9,719 bases of DNA from Rickettsiales bacterium (GTDB lineage Bacteria; Pseudomonadota; Alphaproteobacteria; Rs-D84; CACZYB01). Shown in pieces: positions 1 through 7,239 of the stretch. Below the pieces are notes generated by a model that was not told the DNA's origin, searched no databases, and was given only the letters and a program-made list of their open reading frames with translations. The stretch covers positions 1 through 9,719 of the forward strand of contig JAITSG010000058.1 in the NCBI GenBank assembly GCA_031288035.1. Reading direction: 5' to 3'. Position 1 is the stretch's first letter. Every line of letters starts with the position of its first letter. The translations under genes were made by a program, and so were the position numbers.

Positions 1-2721
1 GACCACGCACGGGGTCTGCGCCGTCGCACCCTTGCCGTCGGCAGGGACTGATGTTGACGGGGAACCATTCCACGTCGTCAGCTTATACCCCGCCGAACGC
101 TCTGTGCACGACGTGGCGGAAGAACCGCTCCCGGAGCCCCATTTGTCAAGGTAATGATCCACGCCGCATTCCGTACAGTCAAAGAACGTACTCGAGTTAG
201 AGTAATACCCTGCATCGCAATACTTTATTCCATTGTGCAGGTCATTTGAAGTACGGCAAATTTTTCCGCTGGATATGATGGACGAACAAGCCACGGCTCC
301 AGTTGCATCCACATTACAGCACGCGACCTCCGCGCCGGCCGGAACGGAAGTACAGGTATAGCTTGGCGTAGAGGCGCTATATGTAGATCCCGTGCATAAT
401 TCGCATCCGGTTCTACGCCAAACTTCTGGCGGGCCTAGATCTTTAATGCCTTTGAGCTTCGCGCCGGCCGGGCATACCTTGCAGTTCGTCACGCCCACGC
501 CCGTCTCCTTGTCTGTCTCCTCGTTAGAATACTCCGTACTCCCGCACGCCACGCACCCCGTATTCATCCCATTTTCTTTTTCTATCTTATTGCCATACAC
601 GCATTCGGTGCAGCCAGTCACCCCACCGGAGGAATACTCGCGCTCACCGCAACCCTTGCATATGTAGTCTGATTGAGTATTTCCGGGCACCTTATACGCG
701 CCCTCGTATCCTCTCGGGCATTCCTCGCACGGGGTGGTATTATAGGTGGTACCCACGGCGTTCAAGTCATAGTACATGGAGCCGGAGGTGCCGGACACGT
801 ACTTCCAGGTGGAATATCCGGGCGCGCACTGTGTTCTCTTGAACTTCCCCGTGCCTGGCTCGACATAGTACCCGGCCCCGGGGTTCGTGCACCACCGGCA
901 CCGTTTGCCGCCCTGCGCGCTGTCATCATTGAAGTCGTCGAGAGTGCAGGAGGTATGTCCTCCCGGTTCCACGCCATCGGCGGAATACACCGGGTCCACC
1001 AGTCCCCCGCCGGAACCGGGGATGAGATCGTTAAACGTGCTGTCGTACGTCCCTTCCATGCACTGCTGGCTGGACGACCTGTCGTTGCTCATTATATACC
1101 CCGGCCTGGCCTTGCGGCAGATCATGTCGTATTCGCCGGAGTATTCGTTGGACCCGCACTTTTCGCACCCGACGTTGCACATATACGCGCTGGTGCCGTC
1201 CGTGATAGCCGCGGGATTGCCTTTTACGTCCAAGACGAGGTACCCGCCCGGGCAAGGCTCCTGCACCGCTTTCTGGTTCTTGCCGCAGCGCGATGCGAGC
1301 GCCCCGTGCCACTCGTCGGAGAGCCAATAGGCGGAATCATTCAACTTGCCACTTTCCAGCTTGGAAAATTCGAACACATCATCCTGCATCATCCCGGCCG
1401 TTCCTGCAATGCCCATGGGAAGAGTCAGGTTCTGTTCATTGTCGACGATTTTGCCGGCGAACATGGCGTTCGTGGCCGCGGCGCATACATACATGTTCCG
1501 ATCGGTCGGACTCATCGCGCCGAACACGGTGGCGTTCCACTTGTTGCTCTCCTCTATCCTGGCCAATCCAGCCTTCGGGATAGCGGCGACACTGGGTATC
1601 TTGCGGAGGAACGTCCCCTGCGGGCATGCATAGCATCCGCGGTACAGGTTATCGCCGTTCTCGTGATACGCGTGCCCGTTGCCGTAGTTGAATCGGCCGT
1701 TCGCGCATTCGACGCATCCGATCTTGCCCGGACTGGCGCTCAAATCTTTGTCCACCTCGGCATACGTGCCGGGGCCGCAGGCGTAGCATCCCCTGATCCA
1801 GCGGTCGTCGAACGTCGCCGGAAGGTACGGATGCTTATCGCCGTCCTCGTCATACGTCGCGTTGCACGCCGCGACTTTTTCGCCCTTGATTTCGATAAGG
1901 CACGGATAGTTCCCGTTGGTTCCGGGATTGTTGTTGGGGCCGCATGTATTCGAACCGCATTTCTTGGTGGACGGTATGGTCTCCTCTCCGGCGCCGGGGA
2001 ACGATGTAAACCCAAGCGGGCAGGTAAGGCACGTGGTGCGGTCCCAGTTGGAATATTCCGACGTTCCGCATTTCGCGCATTCGGTGCACAGGGCGTGTTC
2101 GTCGTCGCATTTCGCCACCCATCCCGACAGGCAGTCCAGGCAGTTCCGCATAATGCCTCTCGATTCGTCGTATATCCTCGTGAACAGCTCCTCGTACTCG
2201 CTTTTGTATTTCGTTATCATGGCTTGTTCGAGGCTGTGCTTGGCCCACGTGCCGGAGCCGCACTTCGTGCACACGGAGTTTCCTTCCATCACCACGCCGT
2301 TCACCACGCCGCCGTTTAGCATGTGGCCGTCGCCGCACTGCTTGCACACCTGGTCCGTGGTGTACGGGATGTCCTCGCCAAAGGCGCCTGTCTTGAACAG
2401 GAGCTCCTTTTGCCCGTCTTTGGTGGTCCACGCCTGTTCGGTGTATCCGGTTCCGGAGCACGGTTCGCATCCCGTGCCGTCCCACGATTTCGGATCCCTT
2501 ACGAACCTGCTGCCCGGCTGGCACACGAGGCATCCGCTTGCCACCCGGCCCTTTTGCGATCCGTCCCACCAGTCGTGTCCGCTTGCGTAAAGGCCGTCTT
2601 CCGTGCACCGCACGCACTGCGAGGAGCTGTCGAACAGCTGCTGCGCGGTTGAAAGCCTCGCGCCGCCGAAAACGGCGGCCGCGCACGCGACGAAAAACAA
2701 GGCTGCGAAAAGCTTTTTCAA
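1..2721 (-). CDS. Exported giant cysteine-rich CxxC-repeat protein (C-terminus outside window)
   Basis: One uninterrupted frame of 907 codons runs from a TTG at 2721 to the window edge. It opens with a signal peptide (MKKLFAALFFVACAAAVFGG), so the protein should be exported. The visible mature part has 62 cysteines, about 7%, in 21 CxxC pairs such as 36/39, 64/67, 85/88, 126/129, 312/315 and 723/726. Many lie in units such as GCYACGPGTY (311-320) and GCYACPQGTF (362-371), or in CxxCGSxEYS units. Residues about 380-478 form a region with only one cysteine (413). The layout resembles GCC2/GCC3, growth-factor-receptor-like or protozoan CxxC surface proteins, but I recognise no specific family. 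A disulfide-bonded surface or adhesion role is inference. The TTG start is chosen because AAGGAGA lies 9 nt upstream and the signal peptide begins there. The last ~240 codons are AT-richer. The reading frame is secure; the function is unknown. Confidence 0.85.
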   Translation of the reverse strand, partial: MKKLFAALFFVACAAAVFGGARLSTAQQLFDSSSQCVRCTEDGLYASGHDWWDGSQKGRVASGCLVCQPGSRFVRDPKSWDGTGCEPCSGTGYTEQAWTTKDGQKELLFKTGAFGEDIPYTTDQVCKQCGDGHMLNGGVVNGVVMEGNSVCTKCGSGTWAKHSLEQAMITKYKSEYEELFTRIYDESRGIMRNCLDCLSGWVAKCDDEHALCTECAKCGTSEYSNWDRTTCLTCPLGFTSFPGAGEETIPSTKKCGSNTCGPNNNPGTNGNYPCLIEIKGEKVAACNATYDEDGDKHPYLPATFDDRWIRGCYACGPGTYAEVDKDLSASPGKIGCVECANGRFNYGNGHAYHENGDNLYRGCYACPQGTFLRKIPSVAAIPKAGLARIEESNKWNATVFGAMSPTDRNMYVCAAATNAMFAGKIVDNEQNLTLPMGIAGTAGMMQDDVFEFSKLESGKLNDSAYWLSDEWHGALASRCGKNQKAVQEPCPGGYLVLDVKGNPAAITDGTSAYMCNVGCEKCGSNEYSGEYDMICRKARPGYIMSNDRSSSQQCMEGTYDSTFNDLIPGSGGGLVDPVYSADGVEPGGHTSCTLDDFNDDSAQGGKRCRWCTNPGAGYYVEPGTGKFKRTQCAPGYSTWKYVSGTSGSMYYDLNAVGTTYNTTPCEECPRGYEGAYKVPGNTQSDYICKGCGEREYSSGGVTGCTECVYGNKIEKENGMNTGCVACGSTEYSNEETDKETGVGVTNCKVCPAGAKLKGIKDLGPPEVWRRTGCELCTGSTYSASTPSYTCTSVPAGAEVACCNVDATGAVACSSIISSGKICRTSNDLHNGIKYCDAGYYSNSSTFFDCTECGVDHYLDKWGSGSGSSATSCTERSAGYKLTTWNGSPSTSVPADGKGATAQTPCVV
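472..2079 (-). repeat. Degenerate CxxCG-x-EYS protein repeats in the cysteine-rich gene
   Basis: Four units in the protein share a CxxCG(S/T)xEYS core, later followed by a further Cys and often a CP(x)G turn: CAKCGTSEYS (residue 215), CEKCGSNEYS (519), CKGCGEREYS (688) and CVACGSTEYS (723). The spacing is irregular, so this is a diverged domain repeat rather than a recent tandem duplication at DNA level. Confidence 0.7.
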
Positions 2722-2730
2722 CGGACAATC

Positions 2731-2737
2731 TCTCCTT
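2731..2737 (-). promoter_or_regulatory. Ribosome binding site deciding a TTG start
   Basis: AAGGAGA on the minus strand lies 9 nt before the TTG at 2721. Another TTG at 2728 has only two bases between it and this site and opens a different, arginine-rich frame without a signal peptide. No ATG or GTG lies in the correct frame before the signal peptide. Confidence 0.6.
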
Positions 2738-2745
2738 GGGGTAAG

Positions 2746-2772
2746 ATTATATTCCGCGCCCGTGTTTGTAAA
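2746..2772 (-). promoter_or_regulatory. Sigma70-type promoter of the cysteine-rich protein gene
   Basis: On the minus strand TTTACA (2772-2767) and a perfect TATAAT (2751-2746) are separated by 15 bp, slightly short of the ideal 17. Transcription would start near 2739, giving a leader of about 18 nt that holds just the Shine-Dalgarno sequence. The 182-bp gap to enolase holds this promoter and the divergent eno promoter. Confidence 0.5.
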
Positions 2773-2840
2773 GGGATTTTTTGCCTGTCGCCCGCATGAC
2801 AAAAGCGTCGGTTTGGACAAAAGCGGGGCGAGGATTTTCC

Positions 2841-2869
2841 TTGATAACGCTCCGGTTATGGAGTATCAT
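2841..2869 (+). promoter_or_regulatory. Sigma70-type promoter of eno
   Basis: TTGATA (2841-2846), a spacer of exactly 17 bp and TATCAT (2864-2869) form a good housekeeping promoter. Each hexamer matches the consensus at five of six positions. The start would fall near 2876, leaving a short leader before the eno ATG at 2904. Confidence 0.6.
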
Positions 2870-2903
2870 ACCCGGGTTCAATATTAAATCAAAAGGAAAT
2901 GAT

Positions 2904-4181
2904 ATGTCGGAAATAATGGATATATACGCGCGCGAGATTTTGGATTCCCGCGGGAACCCGACCGTGGAGGTCGACGTGGAGCTTGAAAGCGGGGCCTTCG
3001 GCCGCGCGGCCGTGCCGTCCGGCGCCTCCACCGGCGCGCACGAGGCGGTGGAGCTACGCGACGGTGACAAGTCCCGCTTCGGGGGCCTCGGCGTGCAAAA
3101 GGCGGTCGAGAACGTCAACAGCGCCATCGCGGACACGATAGTGGGCATGGAGGCCGAGGATCAGATAGCCGTTGATTCGGCCATGATAATACTGGACGGC
3201 ACCGCGAACAAGGCCAAGCTCGGCGCCAACGCGATACTCGGGGCTAGCCTGGCGGTGGCCAGGGCCGCGGCCGAGGAGGTTGGGCTTCCGCTGTACCAGT
3301 ATATCGGCGGCACGTTCGCGCACGTCCTGCCCGTTCCGATGATGAACATCTTGAACGGCGGGAAGCACGCCGACAACCCCGTCGACATACAGGAGTTCAT
3401 GATAGCCCCTGTCGGAGCCGCCTCCGTGGCCGAGGCGATCCGCATGGGCTCCGAGGTGTTCCACTCGCTCAAGAAGATACTCAAGTCCGCCGGGCTCGAC
3501 ACGAACGTCGGCGACGAGGGGGGATTCGCCCCGGACCTCAAGTCCGCCGACGAGGTGCTGTCCTATATCGTGAATGCGATAGAGGGCGCCGGATACGTTC
3601 CGGGCAAGGACATATATATCGCGCTCGACGCCGCGAGCTCGGAATTCTTTGAAAACGGCGCCTACAACCTCAGGGGCGAGGGCAAGGTACTCTCTTCCGC
3701 GGAGCTGGTCAAGTATTACGAGAAGCTCGTGGGGAAATATCCGATATTCTCGCTCGAGGACGGCATGGCCGAGGACGACTTCGACGGCTGGAAGCTCCTC
3801 TCCTCCGCCCTCGGCAAGAAGGTGCAGATTGTCGGCGACGACCTGTTCGTGACCAATGTCAAGAGGCTGGAGATAGGCATAGAAAAGGGCCTGGCCAACT
3901 CGATACTGATAAAGGTCAACCAGATAGGCACTCTTACCGAAACCCTGGCCGCGATCGACATGGCGCGCCGCGCGGGCTATACGGCCGTAGTTTCGCACCG
4001 CTCGGGCGAGACCGAGGATTCGATCATAGCGGACATAGCGGTCGCGACGAACGCGGGCCAGATAAAGACCGGATCCATGTCGCGCTCCGACCGCGTCGCC
4101 AAATACAATCAGCTTATCCGCATAGAGGAGGAGCTCGGCGACACGGCCATCTATGCCGGGACCGGCGTACTTAAAAGATAG
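2904..4181 (+). CDS. eno: Enolase (phosphopyruvate hydratase)
   Basis: Enolase interconverts 2-phosphoglycerate and phosphoenolpyruvate in cytoplasmic glycolysis and gluconeogenesis, and usually forms a Mg-dependent dimer. The 425-residue product has the family's normal length. The N-terminal REILDSRGNPTVE (10-22) and SGASTGAHEA (39-48) are typical. Residues expected at the active site are present: H155 in GGKHADN, E164 in QEFM, E205 in GDEGGFAP, metal ligands D242, E285 and D312, and K337 in LIKVNQIGT, followed by SHRSGETED (364-372). The ATG at 2904 is preferred over an in-frame ATG at 2781 because AAGGAA (2893-2898) is well placed and homologues begin at this point. The gene is monocistronic, diverges from the cysteine-rich gene and converges on the Nudix gene. 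The DDFDGW segment suits Alphaproteobacteria. Confidence 0.98.
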   Translation: MSEIMDIYAREILDSRGNPTVEVDVELESGAFGRAAVPSGASTGAHEAVELRDGDKSRFGGLGVQKAVENVNSAIADTIVGMEAEDQIAVDSAMIILDGTANKAKLGANAILGASLAVARAAAEEVGLPLYQYIGGTFAHVLPVPMMNILNGGKHADNPVDIQEFMIAPVGAASVAEAIRMGSEVFHSLKKILKSAGLDTNVGDEGGFAPDLKSADEVLSYIVNAIEGAGYVPGKDIYIALDAASSEFFENGAYNLRGEGKVLSSAELVKYYEKLVGKYPIFSLEDGMAEDDFDGWKLLSSALGKKVQIVGDDLFVTNVKRLEIGIEKGLANSILIKVNQIGTLTETLAAIDMARRAGYTAVVSHRSGETEDSIIADIAVATNAGQIKTGSMSRSDRVAKYNQLIRIEEELGDTAIYAGTGVLKR

Positions 4182-4235
4182 CGCGCTGGTTCCCGCCCGG
4201 AATGCGGCGTCCATAGTTTGACAGGGAAATTTCTC

Positions 4236-4252
4236 AAGCCCGGACCGGGCTT
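4236..4252. terminator. Possible weak bidirectional terminator between eno and the Nudix gene
   Basis: AAGCCCG, loop GAC, CGGGCTT form a 7-bp perfect hairpin in the 70-bp gap between two convergent genes. On the plus strand the T-run is only TTT, and on the minus strand the stem is followed by GAGAAATTTCCC, so it lacks a classic U-tract. The hairpin edge touches the Nudix stop codon. Its location is what makes a termination role plausible. Confidence 0.35.
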
Positions 4253-4719
4253 TACCGGCCGGGATTGGAATTCTTTTCGACGTCGCGCAGCCTTTCCTGG
4301 ATGAAGTGCATGGCTTTGTACAGAATTTCGAGGTCTTTCCCGGCCATACGGGCGACATAATCCGGTATGGATTTTACCGGTATCACGGCCAGGTCGTGTT
4401 TTTCCGGCTCGTTGTTTTGGACCTCGGAGAAGTCGGGCAAAAGGCACAGGAACACGTGGAACACCCAATGCTTTAGCTTGTTCTCGCTGTTGTATCCGGA
4501 ATAATCGTGGTTGAACAGGTATTCCAGGACGGCGAAGGACGATATGTTGAGCTCTTCCTTAAGCTCGCGCCTGATGGCCGCGGCATGGTCCTCGCCATTT
4601 TCAATCCAGCCGCCCGGCAGGTAAAAAAGGCCGTCGTTTCTTTTCCTGCGGGTCTGGAACAGAAAGTTTTCTCCCTCTATGTCTATGATTATGCCGTTCG
4701 CGACGTGTTTTTCACGCAT
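4252..4719 (-). CDS. Nudix hydrolase
   Basis: The 155-residue product is a single-domain Nudix protein, a family that hydrolyses nucleoside diphosphates linked to another group X. The Nudix box runs over residues 37-59: G37, E43, R51-E52 and E55-E56 match Gx5Ex7REUxEExGU, except that the last glycine is asparagine (N58). The catalytic glutamates are intact, so activity is expected. The preceding LFYLPGGWIE and QTRRKRND segments recall enzymes that use sugar-nucleotide or NTP substrates, but the substrate cannot be read from sequence. The ATG at 4719 has AGAGGA 5 nt upstream and overlaps the ispH stop by 8 bp, so it is the last gene of the gltX-ispH operon and is probably translationally coupled. 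A housecleaning role is inference. Confidence 0.88.
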   Translation of the reverse strand: MREKHVANGIIIDIEGENFLFQTRRKRNDGLFYLPGGWIENGEDHAAAIRRELKEELNISSFAVLEYLFNHDYSGYNSENKLKHWVFHVFLCLLPDFSEVQNNEPEKHDLAVIPVKSIPDYVARMAGKDLEILYKAMHFIQERLRDVEKNSNPGR

Positions 4720-5536
4720 TTGTTTCCTCTATTTTTCGTTTTATCGCGTCTATGGCATAGTCCGGGGTGGACGCCCCGGCTCCAAGGCCGCACAATTTTT
4801 TACCACAAAACCAGGCTTTGTCAACATCGTTTTTGCTTTCGGCCAAATATGCGTCGCAATATTTCGCCGCGGTTTCGACCAGCTGGCGGGAATTGCTCGA
4901 GTTCTTGCCGCCGACTATCACCACGACGTCGGCCTCGCGGGCAAGTTTTTCGACGGCCGCCTGGTTCGCGGTCGAGGCCGGACACACGGTATTGTGCGCG
5001 GAAAGCTCGCCGACAGTGGCGCGGAGGGCCTCGGCGAATTCCTCGAACCCCGCCCTGGACTTCGTTGTCTGGGACACTAGGGCGGCCTTCCGCGGCATTT
5101 CGGACGGCAGGTCGGCGGGCGACATGGCGATTATGGGATCGCGGGCATAGCTTGCCAGCCCCCGCACCTCCGGGTGCTCCGCGTCGCCGTAGATTATTAT
5201 GCGGAAGCCCTCGGCGTCCAGGCGCGAGACAAGGTTCTGGACGCGCTTCACGAATGGGCACGTCGCGTCCGTCACGTTCGCGACTCGTCCGCGCAAGCGG
5301 CCCTCGACTGATTTGGGAAGCCCGTGCGCGCGTATTATCGCGGTGGCGCCCGGCCCTATGTTGTCCGGGTTTTCGGCCGTCGATATGCCGTATTCCCGCG
5401 CGAGCCTCGCCGTTTCCAATGGGTTGTGCAGGATTTCCCCGCCCGCTATGACCGCGCCGGGATTGGCCTGGGCGGCGGCTATGGCGCGGCGTATTCCGGG
5501 ACAGAAGCCGAGGCTTTCGGCGAGCTTGACCTTCAT
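4712..5536 (-). CDS. ispH: 4-hydroxy-3-methylbut-2-enyl diphosphate reductase (IspH/LytB)
   Basis: IspH is the last enzyme of the MEP pathway; it reduces HMBPP to IPP and DMAPP using a [4Fe-4S] cluster. The 274-residue product carries the three cluster cysteines C12 (FCPG), C93 (ATCPFV) and C185 (NTVCPAST). It also has the substrate-binding residues H37, H71 and H121, E123, T157/T158 in SQTT, the NSSNS stretch (212-216) and GAGAST (252-257). It is somewhat shorter than the 310-320 residues common in proteobacteria. The start at 5536 is chosen because MKVKLAESLGFCPGI aligns with the family's N-terminus. That ATG overlaps the gltX stop as ATGA, indicating coupled translation; longer starts would lie inside gltX. 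The presence of ispH implies isoprenoid synthesis through MEP rather than mevalonate. Confidence 0.96.
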   Translation of the reverse strand: MKVKLAESLGFCPGIRRAIAAAQANPGAVIAGGEILHNPLETARLAREYGISTAENPDNIGPGATAIIRAHGLPKSVEGRLRGRVANVTDATCPFVKRVQNLVSRLDAEGFRIIIYGDAEHPEVRGLASYARDPIIAMSPADLPSEMPRKAALVSQTTKSRAGFEEFAEALRATVGELSAHNTVCPASTANQAAVEKLAREADVVVIVGGKNSSNSRQLVETAAKYCDAYLAESKNDVDKAWFCGKKLCGLGAGASTPDYAIDAIKRKIEETNA

Positions 5537-7092
5537 TTTCCGGGCCCGAGCCTCGCTAGCGTCTCGTTCCTTCCCAGCGCGCGCATTATGGCCCACAGGT
5601 CTGGCGACTTGTCGCGCCCGGTGATAAGGCGGCGCAGTATCTGCATGGCGCGCGTGGCGTTTTCATTGGGGAAATGCCGCGCGCTTATGTCGGAAATCTT
5701 CCTGAACCACGCATCCTTGTCGTCGTTCGCGTCGTACGTGGCCAAAAAGTCGGCTATGACGTCTGCCTCGGCCGGGGGAATGTCCGAAGGCCGTGGCGGC
5801 GCCCTCCACATATACTCGAACTCGCCCTCTACCTCGCTCCATTTCGATATGTCCTTGCGTGGCCGGTCCGTACCGTCGCGCTCTATGGCGAATGCGGCCC
5901 TGGCCTTGTCCGCGTGGGACTGCAGTATCTTCGTGAGCTTCGGGCTGTACCTTTTCGCCCACGCGAGCGTCGCGTCGTAGAATTCGGCGGACGACATGCG
6001 CGCTATGACGCCCTTGCTTACCGAGCTTAGCTTCACTATGTCGAACAGGGCGCTCGACGCGGACATTTTGGCGAGCGCCAGCGGATATTCGCGGTAGTTT
6101 TTGTCCGGGTTGTTCCGCCTCCAGTCCTCGAAGCCGGAGTTGAGGAGGTTCATAAGGTATTCCGCCACAGCCGTTTTAGGATACCCTTCCTGGTCGTACC
6201 AGGGCATCAATGCCTCCGGGTCCTTGCGCTTCGAAAGCTTCCTGCGCAATCCGCCGTCCGTTTTCTGGAGCAATCCGTGGTGCGCGTATTTCGGGACTTT
6301 GAGGCCGAACGCCTTGAACATCTGGATATGCTTGGGCGCGGAGGGCAGCCATTCGTCCCCGCGTATGACCAGGGTCGTGCCCATAAGCGTATCGTCGACC
6401 ACGTGCGCGAAATGGTACGACGGCAACCCGTCGCCCTTCAATATCACCTCGTCGTAGTCGTTTTCCGGCATGGCGATTTTCCCGTGTATCATGTCCTGCA
6501 CCACGCATTTGTTGTCCGGGTTGCCGCCAGATTTGAAGCGGATGACATAGGGTTCTCCGGCGTCTATCCGGCGCTCGACTTCCTCTGGCGGAAGGTCGCG
6601 GTCGCGCGCCCATTTGCCGTATACGCCGGTGCGCAGCCCGAGGCTTTCCTGCTCCGCGCGGAGTTTTTCCAGGTCCGCGCCCGACATGAAGCAGGCATAG
6701 GCCGCGCCGTTCTCGAGCCCCCACTTGGCGAAGGCGTGGTACAGCTCCCGCCGCTCGGACTGGTAGTAAGGGCCGTAGGCGCCGCCAATGCCGGGTCCTT
6801 CGTCGAACTTTATGCCGTATTCGAGTAAGGTGTCTATGACGAGGCGGTCGGCCCCCGCAACCTCGCGCTTGGCGTCCGTGTCCTCTATGCGAAGCATGAA
6901 GATTCCGCCCGAAAGGTGGGCGATTCGCTCGTCCGTAAGGGCGCCCATCATGTTGCCTATGTGGACGAAGCCGGTGGGCGACGGGGCGAAGCGGGTGACG
7001 CGCGCGCCGTCCGGCAGCTTCCGCGCGGGATACCGGGCGACAACCTCCTCGCGCGGAGGGATGTTCGGGAATATCTTGTCTATATAGCTCAT
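5533..7092 (-). CDS. gltX: Glutamate--tRNA ligase, long clostridial-like type
   Basis: This class I synthetase charges tRNA with glutamate in the cytoplasm. The ATP-binding signatures are clear: PSPTGFVHIGN (38-47, HIGH-like) and KLSKRKD (285-291, KMSKS-like). Between them are LRIEDTD (67-73), the GPYYQSER segment (107-114), HFAHVVDD (227-234) and VIRGDEW (242-248). The 519 residues exceed the usual ~470. KLSKRKDPEA followed by FEDWRRNNPD, KMSASSALFD and VSKGVIARMS resembles the long GluRS of Clostridia rather than the usual KLSKRHG proteobacterial form; this judgement is from memory, not alignment. The ATG at 7092 (MSYIDKIFPNIPP) is chosen. An in-frame upstream extension to 7182 reads through a palindromic repeat and is probably not coding. 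The Shine-Dalgarno sequence is weak. It heads the operon with ispH and the Nudix gene. Which tRNAs it charges is not visible. Confidence 0.95.
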   Translation of the reverse strand: MSYIDKIFPNIPPREEVVARYPARKLPDGARVTRFAPSPTGFVHIGNMMGALTDERIAHLSGGIFMLRIEDTDAKREVAGADRLVIDTLLEYGIKFDEGPGIGGAYGPYYQSERRELYHAFAKWGLENGAAYACFMSGADLEKLRAEQESLGLRTGVYGKWARDRDLPPEEVERRIDAGEPYVIRFKSGGNPDNKCVVQDMIHGKIAMPENDYDEVILKGDGLPSYHFAHVVDDTLMGTTLVIRGDEWLPSAPKHIQMFKAFGLKVPKYAHHGLLQKTDGGLRRKLSKRKDPEALMPWYDQEGYPKTAVAEYLMNLLNSGFEDWRRNNPDKNYREYPLALAKMSASSALFDIVKLSSVSKGVIARMSSAEFYDATLAWAKRYSPKLTKILQSHADKARAAFAIERDGTDRPRKDISKWSEVEGEFEYMWRAPPRPSDIPPAEADVIADFLATYDANDDKDAWFRKISDISARHFPNENATRAMQILRRLITGRDKSPDLWAIMRALGRNETLARLGPGK

Positions 7093-7135
7093 TTCAGTAA
7101 CCCTAACCTTCCATATCATTCCCACTTTTTCCGCC

Positions 7136-7155
7136 ATTCCCGCGCAGGCGGGAAT
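7136..7155. repeat. Short palindromic repeat (ATTCCCGC hairpin)
   Basis: ATTCCCGC, loop GCAG, GCGGGAAT form a perfect 8-bp hairpin just upstream of gltX. Flanks CC...CCAA and the ATTCC/GGAAT core match the style of the two longer elements at 7178 and 7240. This type of GGAATCC palindrome is a common dispersed intergenic element in proteobacteria. Confidence 0.75.
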
Positions 7156-7177
7156 CCAACCCGGGAATATATCGACT

Positions 7178-7215
7178 GTCATTCCGGGGCGGCAGGGCCG
7201 GACCCGGAATCCAGG
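7178..7215 (+). repeat. 38-bp palindromic repeat, copy 1
   Basis: GTCATTCCGG at the left end and CCGGAATCCAGG at the right end enclose a 16-nt GC-rich core. ATTCCGGG (7181-7188) pairs with CCCGGAAT (7203-7210). The same 38-bp element occurs in reverse at 7240-7277 with identical ends. It lies between gltX and the upstream minus-strand gene, with no mobility gene attached. Confidence 0.8.
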
Positions 7216-7239
7216 GCCGTATATGCAGCCTTATCCCTA

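Noticed and set aside
673..2319. A 548-codon plus-strand open frame
   Set aside because: It lies opposite the cysteine-rich gene. Its translation is rich in Arg, Val, Ala and His without domain motifs, and the minus-strand frame has signal peptide, Shine-Dalgarno, promoter and ordered CxxC pairs. GC-rich codon bias produces such antisense frames.
1..2721. CxxC pairs as zinc-finger, rubredoxin or ferredoxin sites
   Set aside because: The protein has a signal peptide and irregular cysteine spacing; disulfides in an exported protein fit better than cytoplasmic metal centres.
1850..2728. A 292-codon minus-strand frame from the TTG at 2728
   Set aside because: It is arginine-rich with no signal peptide and overlaps the better frame starting at 2721; the TTG is also too close to the Shine-Dalgarno sequence.
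3054..4358. A 434-codon minus-strand frame opposite enolase
   Set aside because: Enolase is unmistakable on the plus strand; the antisense product has no recognisable domain.
4507..5451. A 314-codon plus-strand frame across ispH and the Nudix gene
   Set aside because: It becomes an Arg/Pro/Ser-rich low-complexity translation and conflicts with two well-supported genes.
6277..6828. A 183-codon plus-strand frame opposite gltX
   Set aside because: Antisense shadow of a strongly conserved synthetase, without start signals or motifs.
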